Shown: positions 18,411 to 27,744, counted from the first letter of the stretch. The stretch is DNA of 64,000 bases from Tildeniella torsiva UHER 1998/13D (GCA_019358835.1 JAHHIH010000014.1:99602-163601); one strand, 5' to 3'. Program-made: numbers and translations. Notes: generated from the sequence alone by a model not told the origin.

Positions 18411-19391
18411 TTGAGCAAGTCATCAACCCCGTCATCGACTACTTCCGCGTCTACCCCGCTGTTGGTGGGGGCGTGCATCGCCTGGGGCGTGGCTACGCTG
18501 CTGTTTTTCTTGCTATTTACTGCCCCAGGGGAAGATGGTGCCCAGCCCGCCTGGTTTGTGCTGGGCATTAACCTGCTAGAAACCGGCGCGTTTTTTCTCG
18601 CCTCGCTGCTGTGCTTTCGCAACTGGCGTAGCACCCAAATCGTCAGCGGACGCAACGTCTGGTTCTGGATTGGCCTGGGGCTGCTGTTCTATGTTTTGGG
18701 CAACATTCTCTTTTTTGTCTGGGGCAACATTTGGGAGCTTGACCCGGCGGTGTCGCTGGGCGACTTTTTCTACATTTTTAGCTATATCTTTCTGGCCGCT
18801 GGCATGTTTAAGGCGGTGCTGCCTCGACGCTTAAACCTGGAGTTCTCCCAGTGGCTGATCGTGGTGGGCATTGGGCTAGGCGGCATTCTGCTGACGATTT
18901 TTGTCAACCTGGCGGCAGCGGAAGCGACGGTCGTACCCGCCGCCCCGGCCCCAGCCTTCTATCTGGCCCAGGCTGCGCCGCCGGTCGCGCCAGAGGTTGT
19001 GCCCCCTGCGGTGCCCGAGCCCGTTGCCGAAGCCTCCTCTGCCCCCGGCTGGGTGCTCCAGCTCGACAGCCTACTCGAACCGCTGCAGGGTGTGGTGAGC
19101 CTGTTGTATCAGATTGGCGACATCGTGCTGCTGATTATTGCCGGTACTCTGCTGGTGGCCTTTTGGGGCGGGCGCTACTCCCAGTCGTGGAAGCTAATTG
19201 CGATCGCGGCCTTCTGTCTTTACATTGCCGATATGTTTTTTGCCTACGCCGGCACTACGGACACCTACGTAGAAGGCAGTCTGTGGGAAGTCTTCTGGAC
19301 ATTTTCGGCGGTGTTTTTTGGCCTGGGAGCGGTGGTTGAGAATGCCGTTTCTGTCAATTCCCGACGGAGCACGCGGCGGCGGCGGGGGTAA
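18411..19391 (+). CDS. Polytopic membrane protein of unknown function
   Basis: 326 aa from a TTG at 18411, chosen because TAGGAG lies 8 nt upstream; the frame itself opens at 18333. About six to eight membrane helices are visible. The central loop (residues about 175-225) is Pro/Ala/Val-rich (PVAPEVVPPAVPEPVAEASS) and probably extracytoplasmic. The C-terminal end is strongly basic (RRSTRRRRG). The helix pattern with polar aromatic residues resembles sensory membrane domains (MASE-like), but no output domain follows. Unrecognised family. Confidence 0.7.
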   Translation: MSKSSTPSSTTSASTPLLVGACIAWGVATLLFFLLFTAPGEDGAQPAWFVLGINLLETGAFFLASLLCFRNWRSTQIVSGRNVWFWIGLGLLFYVLGNILFFVWGNIWELDPAVSLGDFFYIFSYIFLAAGMFKAVLPRRLNLEFSQWLIVVGIGLGGILLTIFVNLAAAEATVVPAAPAPAFYLAQAAPPVAPEVVPPAVPEPVAEASSAPGWVLQLDSLLEPLQGVVSLLYQIGDIVLLIIAGTLLVAFWGGRYSQSWKLIAIAAFCLYIADMFFAYAGTTDTYVEGSLWEVFWTFSAVFFGLGAVVENAVSVNSRRSTRRRRG

Positions 19392-19434
19392 CGCGCCCTA
19401 GAATGTTAGATGGCATTGTTACGGAACCCATGGC

Positions 19435-20565
19435 ATGGCACCCAAAAAGCTGACCGAGGCTGACAAGACTTCTATCTTGAGCCTGTATCGCCAGCCCCAA
19501 GAAACGACATCTACTCTGGCAGAACGCTACGGGGTGAGTAACAGCACCATTAGCCGCTTGCTGAAGTCCAGTCTGCCCGAAGCTGAGTACAGCGTTCTCA
19601 TTCAGCAGAAGCGAGGTGCCGATCGGGCGATCGCTGCGGATGCTGCTGTGGTTGAAGTAGAACCCACTGCTGCTGTCGTGGTTGCAGTAGAATCCGCTGC
19701 TGTAGATGAAAAACCTGCTCCCAAGCCCAAGACTAAGCCTCGCGGGAAGAAAGCCGCCGAGGTGCTTGAGGTTGTCCCTGCTGAGCCAGTAGCCCTACCG
19801 ATCGCTGCTGAGCCGACCGCAGAGGTGCCTGCTAGTGCGACTAGACCCACGCGCAAACGGCGATCGCAGGCCGCAGAAGAACCAGTGGCCGACAGGGTCG
19901 AAGCTCCTCCAGCGATCGTAGAGTTGATCCCCGAAGCGGCAGACTTGGAGCCAACCCAGCTCTCTCTACCCGACCCAGCGCCAGAAAAACCTGCCCGCCC
20001 GGTGCTGAAGTCAGCCCAAACCGTTTCGACCGAGCCCCCAGCCACAGACCTTGAAGCTACCAGCGCCCCCGATGATGCAGCGAGCCTCGACGACGACTGG
20101 GATGACGATGCCGTTGGCCTCGACGACGATGACTACGACGATGACGATGACAGCGACGGCGAGGATGACGACAACGTCTACCCCTGGGATGGCGGTGGCG
20201 CTGCCACCACTAACCTTGAGGCCCTAGAGATCTTTCCCCTGACGGCGGCGGCGCTGCCGCCCCTGTGCTACGTGGTCGTCGAGCGCACCTCGTCGGAGCT
20301 GGTGGTGCTGCCCCTGCGCACCTTCGCCGAGCTGGGCCAAATTCCCGAAGAGGAAGGAGATTCACGCACCCTGCCGGTGTTTGAGAACCACAACGTGGCC
20401 CGCCGCTTTTCGCGCCGCAACCAGCGGGTGGTGAAAGTGCCCGATGGCAGCCTGCTGCAAACCACCAGTTCTTACCTCCAAGCAAAAGGCATTACCCGTT
20501 TGTTTATCGATGGGCAAGTCTTTTCCCTGGGCCAAGATCCTGGGGTGCCCGTGGGGGACGATTAA
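19435..20565 (+). CDS. HTH protein with acidic linker and conserved-looking C-terminal domain
   Basis: 376 aa. Residues 1-50 form a transposase/Fis-like HTH (TLAERYGVSNSTISRLLKS). Residues 55-215 are low-complexity Ala/Pro/Glu/Val with basic patches. Residues 218-246 are almost purely acidic (runs of Asp). The last 125 residues form a compact domain (LPPLCYVVVERTSSELVVLP through LFIDGQVFSLGQ). The build suggests a DNA-binding protein whose HTH was recruited from a transposase. ATG at 19435. A hairpin terminator overlaps the stop. Confidence 0.75.
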   Translation: MAPKKLTEADKTSILSLYRQPQETTSTLAERYGVSNSTISRLLKSSLPEAEYSVLIQQKRGADRAIAADAAVVEVEPTAAVVVAVESAAVDEKPAPKPKTKPRGKKAAEVLEVVPAEPVALPIAAEPTAEVPASATRPTRKRRSQAAEEPVADRVEAPPAIVELIPEAADLEPTQLSLPDPAPEKPARPVLKSAQTVSTEPPATDLEATSAPDDAASLDDDWDDDAVGLDDDDYDDDDDSDGEDDDNVYPWDGGGAATTNLEALEIFPLTAAALPPLCYVVVERTSSELVVLPLRTFAELGQIPEEEGDSRTLPVFENHNVARRFSRRNQRVVKVPDGSLLQTTSSYLQAKGITRLFIDGQVFSLGQDPGVPVGDD

Positions 20566-20596
20566 CCCGACCCGTTAGCCCTAGCGGTAGTCGGGT
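20565..20596 (+). terminator. Hairpin terminator after the HTH gene
   Basis: ACCCGAC (20565-20571) pairs with GTCGGGT (20590-20596), with an inner CCG/CGG pair. It lies directly on the stop codon; no clear T run follows. Confidence 0.5.
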
Positions 20597-20672
20597 AAAG
20601 TTGGCGCTGACCTAGCGCATTTCGCTCAATCTCCCCATACACTAGGCTCTATGGCTTTTACTGCGGGAAGAC

Positions 20673-21236
20673 ATGGACGTACTGTTGCACCTTGCCATTG
20701 GCATTGGCCTCAGCGCCGCCGCCGGGTTTAGGATTTTGGTGCCATTTTTGATCGCGGGGATAGCGGCCCAGCAGGGCTATCTGACCCTGTCGCCCAGCAT
20801 GGTGTGGATGGGGACAACTCCCGCTATTTTGGCCTTTGCTGCCGCTACCGCCTTAGAGGTACTGATCTACTTTGTGCCCGTGGTCGATAATTTGATGGAT
20901 GCGGTGGAGCTGCCAGCGGCGGCGATCGCAGGCACCCTTCTCACTGTCGCCGTCACGGGCGGTGATATGAGCCCCTTCTTGCAGTGGAGCCTAGCCCTAA
21001 TTGCCGGGGGCGGCGTCGCCAGCAGCACCCAAGCATTTACCGGCCTAGCCCGGCTGGCTTCCACAGCGGCAGGTGGGCCAGTGGGCAACATCGCTGTCTC
21101 AACCACGGAGCTAGCCAGCTCAACCATCCTTTCGGTACTGGCGATCGCGGTGCCAATTTTGGTACTAATTTTAGTAGGCGTGCTGCTATATCTGAGCTTT
21201 CGCCGTCGGGGCCGCAAACGACGGCAAGTTTACTAA
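20673..21236 (+). CDS. DUF4126 membrane protein
   Basis: 187 aa. DUF4126 is recognised from GIGLSAAAGFRILVPFLIAG, VDNLMDAVELPAAAIAGTLL and STQAFTGLARLASTAAGG. Five to six membrane helices, ending with a basic tail RRRGRKRRQVY. Function unknown. First of three same-strand genes. Confidence 0.85.
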   Translation: MDVLLHLAIGIGLSAAAGFRILVPFLIAGIAAQQGYLTLSPSMVWMGTTPAILAFAAATALEVLIYFVPVVDNLMDAVELPAAAIAGTLLTVAVTGGDMSPFLQWSLALIAGGGVASSTQAFTGLARLASTAAGGPVGNIAVSTTELASSTILSVLAIAVPILVLILVGVLLYLSFRRRGRKRRQVY

Positions 21237-21283
21237 TCCTGCCGCTGACCTGCCCAACAATAACCACGCTACGGGAGCCAGCC

Positions 21284-21799
21284 ATGGCCACCAACACCTT
21301 GAGTACCCCTGCTCAATCGGCCTTTGAGCACCATTTTGAAGTTATGGTGCCGCTGATTTTATCCGAATGGCCCCAGCTCATTGAAGAAAACCTGTTGGCT
21401 ACAGAGGGAGATCTAGATCTGGCAGTGGCCTACATCAGCGGCGAAACTGACCACACCCAAACCCTCACCCGTCGCCATCTCAACGAACTGGCCAGCCTGA
21501 TCGAAGTCGATCCAGCGGTCGCAAGCGATGCCTCTCGAAAGGCCGCCACCAATGGGGTAGCGTCTGCCTTAAAAACTACTGTCCTAGACGCTACTAGGCC
21601 CCTGGGAGTAGATAAATCCAGCATTGACAACCTGCTCGATGACCTCGAATCGCGCACCGAAAACCTAATTCAAGAGCTGAAGGCCGAAATGCTTCCCGAG
21701 CTTGAGAAACGCGCTCGCGGCAACCTGGGGCAAAGCCTGCTGATCGCCCTGGGCCTTGGCTTCGTACTGGGTCTGGTTTTGGGGGGCAAGCGTGGCTAG
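21284..21799 (+). CDS. Unknown protein with C-terminal membrane anchor
   Basis: 171 aa from the ATG at 21284 (preceded by GGGAGCC). A helical N-terminal part (FEHHFEVMVPLILSEWPQLI) and an amphipathic helix near 110-140 (DDLESRTENLIQELKAEML) precede a glycine-zipper-like membrane segment LLIALGLGFVLGLVLGG at the C-terminus. The arrangement resembles DUF883/ElaB-type membrane-anchored proteins. Its stop overlaps the GTG start of the next gene (GTGGCTAG), so the pair is translationally coupled. Confidence 0.72.
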   Translation: MATNTLSTPAQSAFEHHFEVMVPLILSEWPQLIEENLLATEGDLDLAVAYISGETDHTQTLTRRHLNELASLIEVDPAVASDASRKAATNGVASALKTTVLDATRPLGVDKSSIDNLLDDLESRTENLIQELKAEMLPELEKRARGNLGQSLLIALGLGFVLGLVLGGKRG

Positions 21800-22181
21800 C
21801 CCTGACTCCGCCTTAGATCAAATCGAAGGCTACTTTCGGCGGCTGCTGCGCCTGATGACGGTGCTGGTCGATACCCACCTCGATGTGGCGGTGCAAGAGG
21901 CCAACTACGAAAGCCGACGGCTGATTAGCGGATTTATTTTGCTGGGCATTGGCATCGGTCTAGTCACCACAGCGGTTGTGCTCGGCATCGTCGCCAGCGT
22001 GGTGTTTGCCCAGTCCTTGGGGCTGAGCTGGCTTCAGGCGATCGGGGCTGTGGCTGGGGTCGATCTGCTGCTGGGGCTGATATTGCTCATCCTGGGACGG
22101 CTGCGGCTGCGTGGGCCGCTGATGATTCAGACCCAGGCTCGGCTCTCGCGATCGCTAGCACTGCTGAAAGCCAAAGAGTAA
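21792..22181 (+). CDS. Holin-superfamily III-like membrane protein
   Basis: 129 aa from the GTG at 21792. An amphipathic N-terminal helix (LDQIEGYFRRLLRLMTVLV) is followed by two long hydrophobic helices (ISGFILLGIGIGLVTTAVVL and a second near 85-105) and a basic tail. The pattern fits the phage_holin_3_6 (Actinobacterial holin-X) family, often found beside DUF883-like genes in bacterial chromosomes, where lysis is not the role. Last gene of the unit; a strong hairpin follows. Confidence 0.75.
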   Translation: MASPDSALDQIEGYFRRLLRLMTVLVDTHLDVAVQEANYESRRLISGFILLGIGIGLVTTAVVLGIVASVVFAQSLGLSWLQAIGAVAGVDLLLGLILLILGRLRLRGPLMIQTQARLSRSLALLKAKE

Positions 22182-22184
22182 TTA

Positions 22185-22235
22185 GAGCAGGAAGTGGCCT
22201 GCAATAAGTAACTTTACGCAGGGCACTTCCTGCTC
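22185..22235. terminator. Bidirectional hairpin terminator
   Basis: An 18-nt arm (22185-22202, GAGCAGGAAGTGGCCTGC) pairs with 22218-22235 with one mismatch and a 15-nt loop. It lies between converging genes and could stop transcripts from both sides. Confidence 0.7.
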
Positions 22236-22244
22236 AAAGCCATC

Positions 22245-23081
22245 CTAATCCTGCTGAGTTGAGAACTGGCGCGCCCCGATCGCCGCCAGCACCCCCGCCA
22301 CAGCCACCAAAATAGGAATAGAGTACCAGGGGAACTCCGCCAGGGGCTTGTAGGCCGCGGCGCGTAAGCCGATGGTGGTGTAGGTCAGCGGCAGCAGGTA
22401 GACAATCGCCTTAAGCGCCACGGGCAGCGTGCTGGGGTCAAAAAACGTGCCGCCCAAAAACGACATCGGCACAATCAAAAAGTTATTGAACAGGCCCACG
22501 CTCTCAAGGGATTTCACGTTCAACCCCACAATCACCCCAAGGCCCGCAAACACGGCGCAGTTGAGCACCACCAGCAGCAAAAACAGCGGGTTCACAAAGC
22601 TCCAAAACCGTCCGGTGAAGAGAATCGCCACCAAAATCACCGAGCCCGCCGTCATCAGCCCGCGCACAATGCCCGCCAGCATCTTGCCCAGGTGCAGGGC
22701 CAGGGGATGCACCGGGTAGAGCAACATTTCCTCAAAGGTTTTGGTAAACAGGCGATCGCCGCAGATTGAAAACGTAGTGCCGCCAAAGCTAATCACCATC
22801 GACGACAGAGCCACCATCCCCGGCAAAATAAACTCCAGGTAGTTATCGCCCGCCGGAGGAGTCGTCACTTGGTCGATCGCACTGCCCAGCCCCAGCCCAA
22901 AAGCCAGAATGTAAATCAAAGGCGACACCAGCCCCGACGCCGCCACCTGGGGTATGCGCACCCGCAGATCGAGCCAGTCGCCCCAAAACACCGTGAGCAT
23001 GTCACTCCAGAGAGTGCTGAGCGGCAGCGCCTCAGATTGAGCACCTTTGCGCTGGCGGGGACGGGAAAGACTATTGGTCAC
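22245..23081 (-). CDS. ABC-2 type transporter permease
   Basis: 278 aa with six membrane helices. ABC-2 permease features: cytosolic N-terminus, then LRVRIPQVAASGLVSPLIYI, the conserved NYLEFILPGMVALSSM, the FEEMLLYPVHPLALHLGK coupling helix and the late SFLGGTFFDPSTLPVALK. It would form the membrane part of an exporter (lipid, polysaccharide or drug). No ATPase gene is adjacent, so its partner is encoded elsewhere. GTG start at 23081. Confidence 0.88.
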   Translation of the reverse strand: MTNSLSRPRQRKGAQSEALPLSTLWSDMLTVFWGDWLDLRVRIPQVAASGLVSPLIYILAFGLGLGSAIDQVTTPPAGDNYLEFILPGMVALSSMVISFGGTTFSICGDRLFTKTFEEMLLYPVHPLALHLGKMLAGIVRGLMTAGSVILVAILFTGRFWSFVNPLFLLLVVLNCAVFAGLGVIVGLNVKSLESVGLFNNFLIVPMSFLGGTFFDPSTLPVALKAIVYLLPLTYTTIGLRAAAYKPLAEFPWYSIPILVAVAGVLAAIGARQFSTQQD

Positions 23082-23127
23082 GGCATTGATTTGTAACGCT
23101 TCTTAATAGTCTAAGGCGTCGGGGGCT

Positions 23128-23222
23128 GATGAGTTTTGAATGTTGAGTTTTGAATGTTGAATTCTCGCTCTAAGGCGTTCATCCCTAACTCAAAACTTAG
23201 AACTTGAAACTCAAAACTCTCC
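23128..23222. repeat. AT-rich TTTTGAATGTTGA repeat, second copy
   Basis: GAGTTTTGAATGTT is repeated in tandem (23,131-23,160) and faces AACTCAAAACTTAGAACTTGAAACTCAAAACT (positions 23,190-23,220, split motif). It is the same family as the block at 345-420 and again sits at a 3' end. Confidence 0.5.
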
Positions 23223-23227
23223 ATTCC

Positions 23228-23440
23228 CTAGGGGTTCAGCAGTTCGTCTTCGTTGCCGACCCACCACTCGCCCAGCCCCATCAGCTCTTTGTGCAGCGCG
23301 CTGAGTTCTTCCATATAGACATCGGGGGGAGTATTGTCTTTGCGTTCCTCTAGCTTCTTTAGGCGTAGCAGTACCAGCAGCCAGGGTTTAGAGATACCGT
23401 CTCTGGCTTCAATAAATTGGGCGAGTTCGCGGCTATCCAT
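23228..23440 (-). CDS. Small cyanobacterial protein of unknown function
   Basis: 70 aa from the ATG at 23440 (MDSRELAQFIEARDGISKPW), which has AGG 6 nt upstream; an ATG at 23464 would add 8 residues. It is helical and rich in Leu/Lys/Glu (LLVLLRLKKLEERKDN), ending GEWWVGNEDELLNP. It looks like a conserved small regulatory protein, but I cannot name it. Confidence 0.65.
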   Translation of the reverse strand: MDSRELAQFIEARDGISKPWLLVLLRLKKLEERKDNTPPDVYMEELSALHKELMGLGEWWVGNEDELLNP

Positions 23441-23745
23441 AGTCAACCTGCTAGGAGCGTTCATGAATAACTGTAACAACGGTTCAAATTGTTTGCCTGT
23501 GAGTCGAACCCTCGGTTCGAGCGCTTGAGGGTTGTATACATCTATTGCATTCGAGACACGAAAAGTTAGACAAGCTTGTGAGCTGATCCCCGGCTTTTTA
23601 GCATGAAGGTGTACGGTGCGTTGGTGCAGCCTCGCCCAGGCAGAATCCCAAAATCCATCTGCCCTGGGTATGCCAGTGGATAACTTTGGGAGTTAGGGCT
23701 GTTGTGTCGTGCCGACCGTTGCGAATAATCCTTTGAGGTGGTGGC

Positions 23746-26235
23746 ATGGTAGCTACGTCTGTGGTTCAGCAGTCTCCGGTGCAGCGCGATCAGCAGTTGG
23801 TGCTCTGGCTTGACAAGGTTCGACTAGAGGATGTGCACCTGGTGGGCGGCAAAAACGCCTCCCTGGGCGAAATGATTCAGCAGTTGACGCCCCAGGGCGT
23901 GCGGGTGCCGATGGGGTTTGCCACCACCAGCCACGCCTATCGCTACTTCATTGAGAAAACCGGGCTGGATGCCCAACTGCGCGCAGTGCTGGGCGGCTTT
24001 GATGTCAACGATGTCACCGAGCTGCGGCGGCGGGGTAGAAAGGCGCGATCGCTGATTCTCAACGCCGTCTTCCCCGACGACCTCAAAGCCGCCATTCTTG
24101 ACGCTTACCACCACATGTGCGAAACGGCAGGCCAAAACCTCTACCTGGGCGATGAGTCTTGCCTGTCACACGCCTACACCGAGGTCGATGTCGCCGTGCG
24201 CTCTAGCGCCACCGCCGAAGATTTACCGGACGCCAGCTTTGCGGGGCAGCAAGAAACCTACCTCAACGTCTACGGCGACCAGGCGGTGCTGATCGCCTGC
24301 AAAAAGTGCTACGCCTCGCTGTTCACCGATCGCGCCATCTCCTACCGCACCATCAAAGACTTCGATCACTTTGATGTCGCCCTGTCGGTCTGCATTCAGC
24401 GCATGGTGCGCTCTGATCTCGCCACCTCTGGGGTGATGTTCTCCATCGACACCGAGACCGGCTTTCAGAATGCCGTGCTGATTACTGCCGCCTACGGTCT
24501 GGGCGAAAACGTGGTGCAGGGCACGGTCAACCCCGATGAGTACGTGGTGTTTAAGCCCACCCTGAAGTCGGGCCACAAACCCATTCTCAACAAGCGTCTG
24601 GGCACCAAAGCCCTGCGTATGGTCTACGACACGACGGGCACAGAGCTGACCAAAAACGAGCCCGTCCCCCTGGTCGATCAGGGCCGATTCGCCATTGAGG
24701 AAGAGGACATTCTCCAGCTGGCTCACTGGGCCTGCACCATCGAAGACCACTACACCCAGCTGCGGGGCGTCGCCAGCCCCATGGATATTGAGTGGGCCAA
24801 GGATGGCATTACGGGTGAGCTGTTCATCGTGCAGGCCCGACCCGAAACGGTGCAATCGCAGAAGTCGCAAAATGAGCTGCGATCGTACATTCTCGACGTG
24901 CCCGAGGGGGTCGAGCCGGTCGCCCGAGGGCGGGCCGTGGGTGACCTGATCGGCCAGGGCGAAGCCTGCGTCATTTCGGAGATATCCCAAATTACTCAGT
25001 TTCGCCCCGGTGAGGTGTTGGTCACCGCCCGCACCGACCCCGACTGGGAACCGATTATGAAGCAGGCCAGTGCGATCGTCACCGACCAGGGTGGGCGCAC
25101 CTGCCACGCCGCCATCATTGCGCGGGAATTGGGTATACCGGCGATCGTCGGCTGCGACAACGCCACCCAGCTGCTCACCATGGGTGAACCCGTCACCGTC
25201 TCCTGCGCGGGCGGCGAAGAAGGGGTAATTTACCGGGGCGAATTGCCCTTTAGGGTTGAAACCACCAAGCTCGACAGCCTGCCCGAAACCCGCACCAAAA
25301 TCATGATGAATGTGGGCAACCCCGAGCTGGCCTTTACCCTGGCCGCCCTGCCCAACGACGGCGTTGGCCTGGCCCGGCTGGAGTTCATCATCGCCAACCA
25401 CATCAAAGTGCATCCGCTGGCCCTACTCAACTTCGACAACCTGGCCAATGGTTCCGAAAAGCGCGAGATTCAGCAGCTTACCGCCCTCTACGACCACAAA
25501 CCCGACTACTTCATCGACAAGCTGGCCCAGGGGGTGGGCACCTTAGCCGCCGCCTTTTATCCCAAACCCGTCGTGGTGCGCCTGTCAGACTTTAAGAGCA
25601 ACGAGTACGCCCACCTTCTGGGCGGCAGCACCTTTGAGCCCGACGAAGAAAACCCGATGCTCGGCTGGCGCGGGGCCTCTCGCTACTATGACGATCGCTA
25701 CCGCGACGGCTTTGCCCTCGAATGCCAGGCCCTCAAGCGCGTGCGCGACGACATGGGCCTCACCAACGTGATTCTGATGGTGCCCTTCTGCCGCACCCCC
25801 GACGAAGGCCGCCGGGTGCTCGAAGAAATGGCCAAACACGGTTTGGTGCGCGGCGAAAACGATCTGAAAGTCTATGTGATGTGCGAATTGCCCAACAACG
25901 TGGTGCTGGCCGATGAATTCAGCCAGGTGTTCGACGGCTTCTCCATTGGCTCTAACGACCTCACCCAGCTCACCCTGGGGTTGGATCGCGACTCGTCTCT
26001 GGTGGCCCACCTGTTCGACGAGCGCAGCGAAGGGGTCAAGCGCATGGTGAAGATGGCGATCACAACAGCCAAGGAGTACCACCGCAAAATCGGCATCTGC
26101 GGCCAGGGGCCGAGCGACTACCCCGAGTTCGCCCGCTTCTTGGTCGAGCAGGGCATCGACTCCATCAGCCTCAACCCCGACACGGTAATCAAAACCCGCC
26201 TGGAGATTGCCGATATGGAGCAGCAGATGGGCTAA
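23746..26235 (+). CDS. ppsA: Phosphoenolpyruvate synthase
   Basis: 829 aa. It makes PEP from pyruvate with ATP going to AMP and Pi. Order: N-terminal ATP-grasp/pyruvate-phosphate-dikinase domain (about 20-355, with VHLVGGKNASLGEM and VAVRSSATAEDLPDASFAGQ), the swivelling phospho-His domain (385-470) with QGGRTCHAAI carrying His454, and the C-terminal PEP/pyruvate TIM barrel (490-820) with ILMVPFCRTPDEGRR and SIGSNDLTQLTLGLDRDS. All catalytic signatures are intact. ATG at 23746. Long open frames on the opposite strand (up to 396 codons) are shadows. Two hairpins follow the stop. Confidence 0.97.
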   Translation: MVATSVVQQSPVQRDQQLVLWLDKVRLEDVHLVGGKNASLGEMIQQLTPQGVRVPMGFATTSHAYRYFIEKTGLDAQLRAVLGGFDVNDVTELRRRGRKARSLILNAVFPDDLKAAILDAYHHMCETAGQNLYLGDESCLSHAYTEVDVAVRSSATAEDLPDASFAGQQETYLNVYGDQAVLIACKKCYASLFTDRAISYRTIKDFDHFDVALSVCIQRMVRSDLATSGVMFSIDTETGFQNAVLITAAYGLGENVVQGTVNPDEYVVFKPTLKSGHKPILNKRLGTKALRMVYDTTGTELTKNEPVPLVDQGRFAIEEEDILQLAHWACTIEDHYTQLRGVASPMDIEWAKDGITGELFIVQARPETVQSQKSQNELRSYILDVPEGVEPVARGRAVGDLIGQGEACVISEISQITQFRPGEVLVTARTDPDWEPIMKQASAIVTDQGGRTCHAAIIARELGIPAIVGCDNATQLLTMGEPVTVSCAGGEEGVIYRGELPFRVETTKLDSLPETRTKIMMNVGNPELAFTLAALPNDGVGLARLEFIIANHIKVHPLALLNFDNLANGSEKREIQQLTALYDHKPDYFIDKLAQGVGTLAAAFYPKPVVVRLSDFKSNEYAHLLGGSTFEPDEENPMLGWRGASRYYDDRYRDGFALECQALKRVRDDMGLTNVILMVPFCRTPDEGRRVLEEMAKHGLVRGENDLKVYVMCELPNNVVLADEFSQVFDGFSIGSNDLTQLTLGLDRDSSLVAHLFDERSEGVKRMVKMAITTAKEYHRKIGICGQGPSDYPEFARFLVEQGIDSISLNPDTVIKTRLEIADMEQQMG

Positions 26236-26239
26236 GAAC

Positions 26240-26274
26240 CAGACCCCAGAATTCTTTGAGAACCCTGGGGTCTG
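26240..26274 (+). terminator. Hairpin after ppsA (first of two)
   Basis: CAGACCCCAG (26240-26249) pairs perfectly with CTGGGGTCTG (26265-26274); loop 15 nt. No T run follows directly. Confidence 0.65.
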
Positions 26275-26284
26275 AACACTTAAA

Positions 26285-26317
26285 GCAGATGGTCACATTG
26301 CTACCGTGACCATCTGC
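26285..26317 (+). terminator. Second hairpin after ppsA
   Basis: GCAGATGGTCAC (26285-26296) pairs perfectly with GTGACCATCTGC (26306-26317); loop 9 nt. It follows the first hairpin by 10 nt. It could reinforce termination, protect the mRNA 3' end or act as a protein site upstream of the DUF4331 gene. Confidence 0.6.
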
Positions 26318-26442
26318 AGTGCGATCGCGCCCGGAACGAGGTTTGACCCGGCTGCGATCGCGCAAGTGTGTTGGTAAATGCATACACAGCGCCTGCCAAC
26401 TGGCAGTCTGAATGTATTTATCAGGGAGGTAGTGAGGAAAGC

Positions 26443-27507
26443 ATGAGCCACCATTTTGATTCGCCCGAATCTCGGCAAGACAGCCGGATCAACATCTGCG
26501 ACATCTATCTGTTTAATGCGGATGCGCCCCAATCGATTGTTGCGGTGATGACGATCAGCCCCCTTGCTGGACTACCTTCACCCTTCACCGGACAACCCCA
26601 ATGGGATAGTTTCAGGCCCGATACAGCCTATGAGTTTCGTTTCGATACCGACGGAGATGCAAAATCTGATGTGGTGTTCAGATTCATTTTTCAAGGAGAT
26701 GCCAGTCCCCAAACCTGGACACTCACCTACCTGAGTGGAGAAGCCGCGCATGATCCGCATGCAACAGGTGAGCAATTGGGACAGGGAAGCGTGAATGAAA
26801 TTACGACGGTTGCCAATCTAGGACGCATTTGGACAGGGTTAGCAGGCGACCCGTTCTTTCTGGATGCGGTGGCTGCTCGGGTTTGTCTGGATAAAGCCAT
26901 TCAAGATCAAGAATGGGATGTAGAAAACTTCAGCACCGGACTCAGCACAACGGGGGCGACGAATGTTTTGGCGATTGTGGTTGAACTGCCCCTTGATCTG
27001 ATTTCTACTGCACCCTTTGGCTTTTATGGGACGGTTTCAGCTAACGATCATGGCCATTGGACACAGGTCAATCGCTGTGGCAAACCTAACTTTGCGGCAA
27101 CATTCAATGACAATCCTAAGGGATCGTTACTTTACAACTCTACCGATCCGGATACCGACTATGACCACTTTGCTCAACCTGTAATTGACTTGGTGACGCA
27201 AATTTGTCGCGTTGCAGGCAGCACCGATCAACCTAGAGCCTATGGACAGACAGTTGCCCACTGGCTATTTCCAGATGTGGTTCCCTTTAATCCACAGCTT
27301 CCGGCCAGTTTCGGGTTTGCGGGAATTAACGGGCGCAGGCTCCAGGACGATTTTGGCACCGTTGTTTACACTATATTTTTCAACACTTTACTTCAAAATA
27401 AAGTGCCGCCACCCAGCGATCTAAAAGCAGATTTTCCCTACGTTGCACCAGCTAGACCACTACCTACAGAACCAGCCGTAAGTGTTCCTAGTCGCCAAGA
27501 AGGGTAA
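26443..27507 (+). CDS. DUF4331 protein
   Basis: 354 aa from the ATG at 26443, with GTGAGGAAAGC just upstream. DUF4331 features: MSHHFDSPESRQDSRINI at the N-terminus, IYLFNADAPQSIVAVMT, EFRFDTDGDAKSDVVFRF and late RLQDDFGTVVYTIFFN. Family function is unknown; in other bacteria it is often exported, but no signal peptide is seen here. Codon usage and GC are lower than in ppsA and the SDR gene, which suggests later acquisition. Confidence 0.82.
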   Translation: MSHHFDSPESRQDSRINICDIYLFNADAPQSIVAVMTISPLAGLPSPFTGQPQWDSFRPDTAYEFRFDTDGDAKSDVVFRFIFQGDASPQTWTLTYLSGEAAHDPHATGEQLGQGSVNEITTVANLGRIWTGLAGDPFFLDAVAARVCLDKAIQDQEWDVENFSTGLSTTGATNVLAIVVELPLDLISTAPFGFYGTVSANDHGHWTQVNRCGKPNFAATFNDNPKGSLLYNSTDPDTDYDHFAQPVIDLVTQICRVAGSTDQPRAYGQTVAHWLFPDVVPFNPQLPASFGFAGINGRRLQDDFGTVVYTIFFNTLLQNKVPPPSDLKADFPYVAPARPLPTEPAVSVPSRQEG

Positions 27508-27744
27508 ATAAGCTGATGTAATCTAATGAAGCGGATGGGAGAGTTTGGTAATGCTGCCGAGGTAATCTACCACCGTTCATCGGGTCATTGGTACGCAAAT
27601 CTTCGCGGGGCGATCGCAGCAACCCACCGCTCGCAGTTACTGTTCCCAGAACGACAGTTGCCAGGTTGATGCAGGATTTTGCGCTGCTGAAGCTAGCCTG
27701 GATCAGCGTGGGATGGATGCGATCGCGCCCATCCCAGGCTGGCT

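Noticed and set aside
24223..25413. 396-codon open frame on the minus strand
   Set aside because: Antisense shadow of ppsA; GC-rich codon bias keeps the opposite frame open. Composition (Gly/His/Val runs) is not protein-like.
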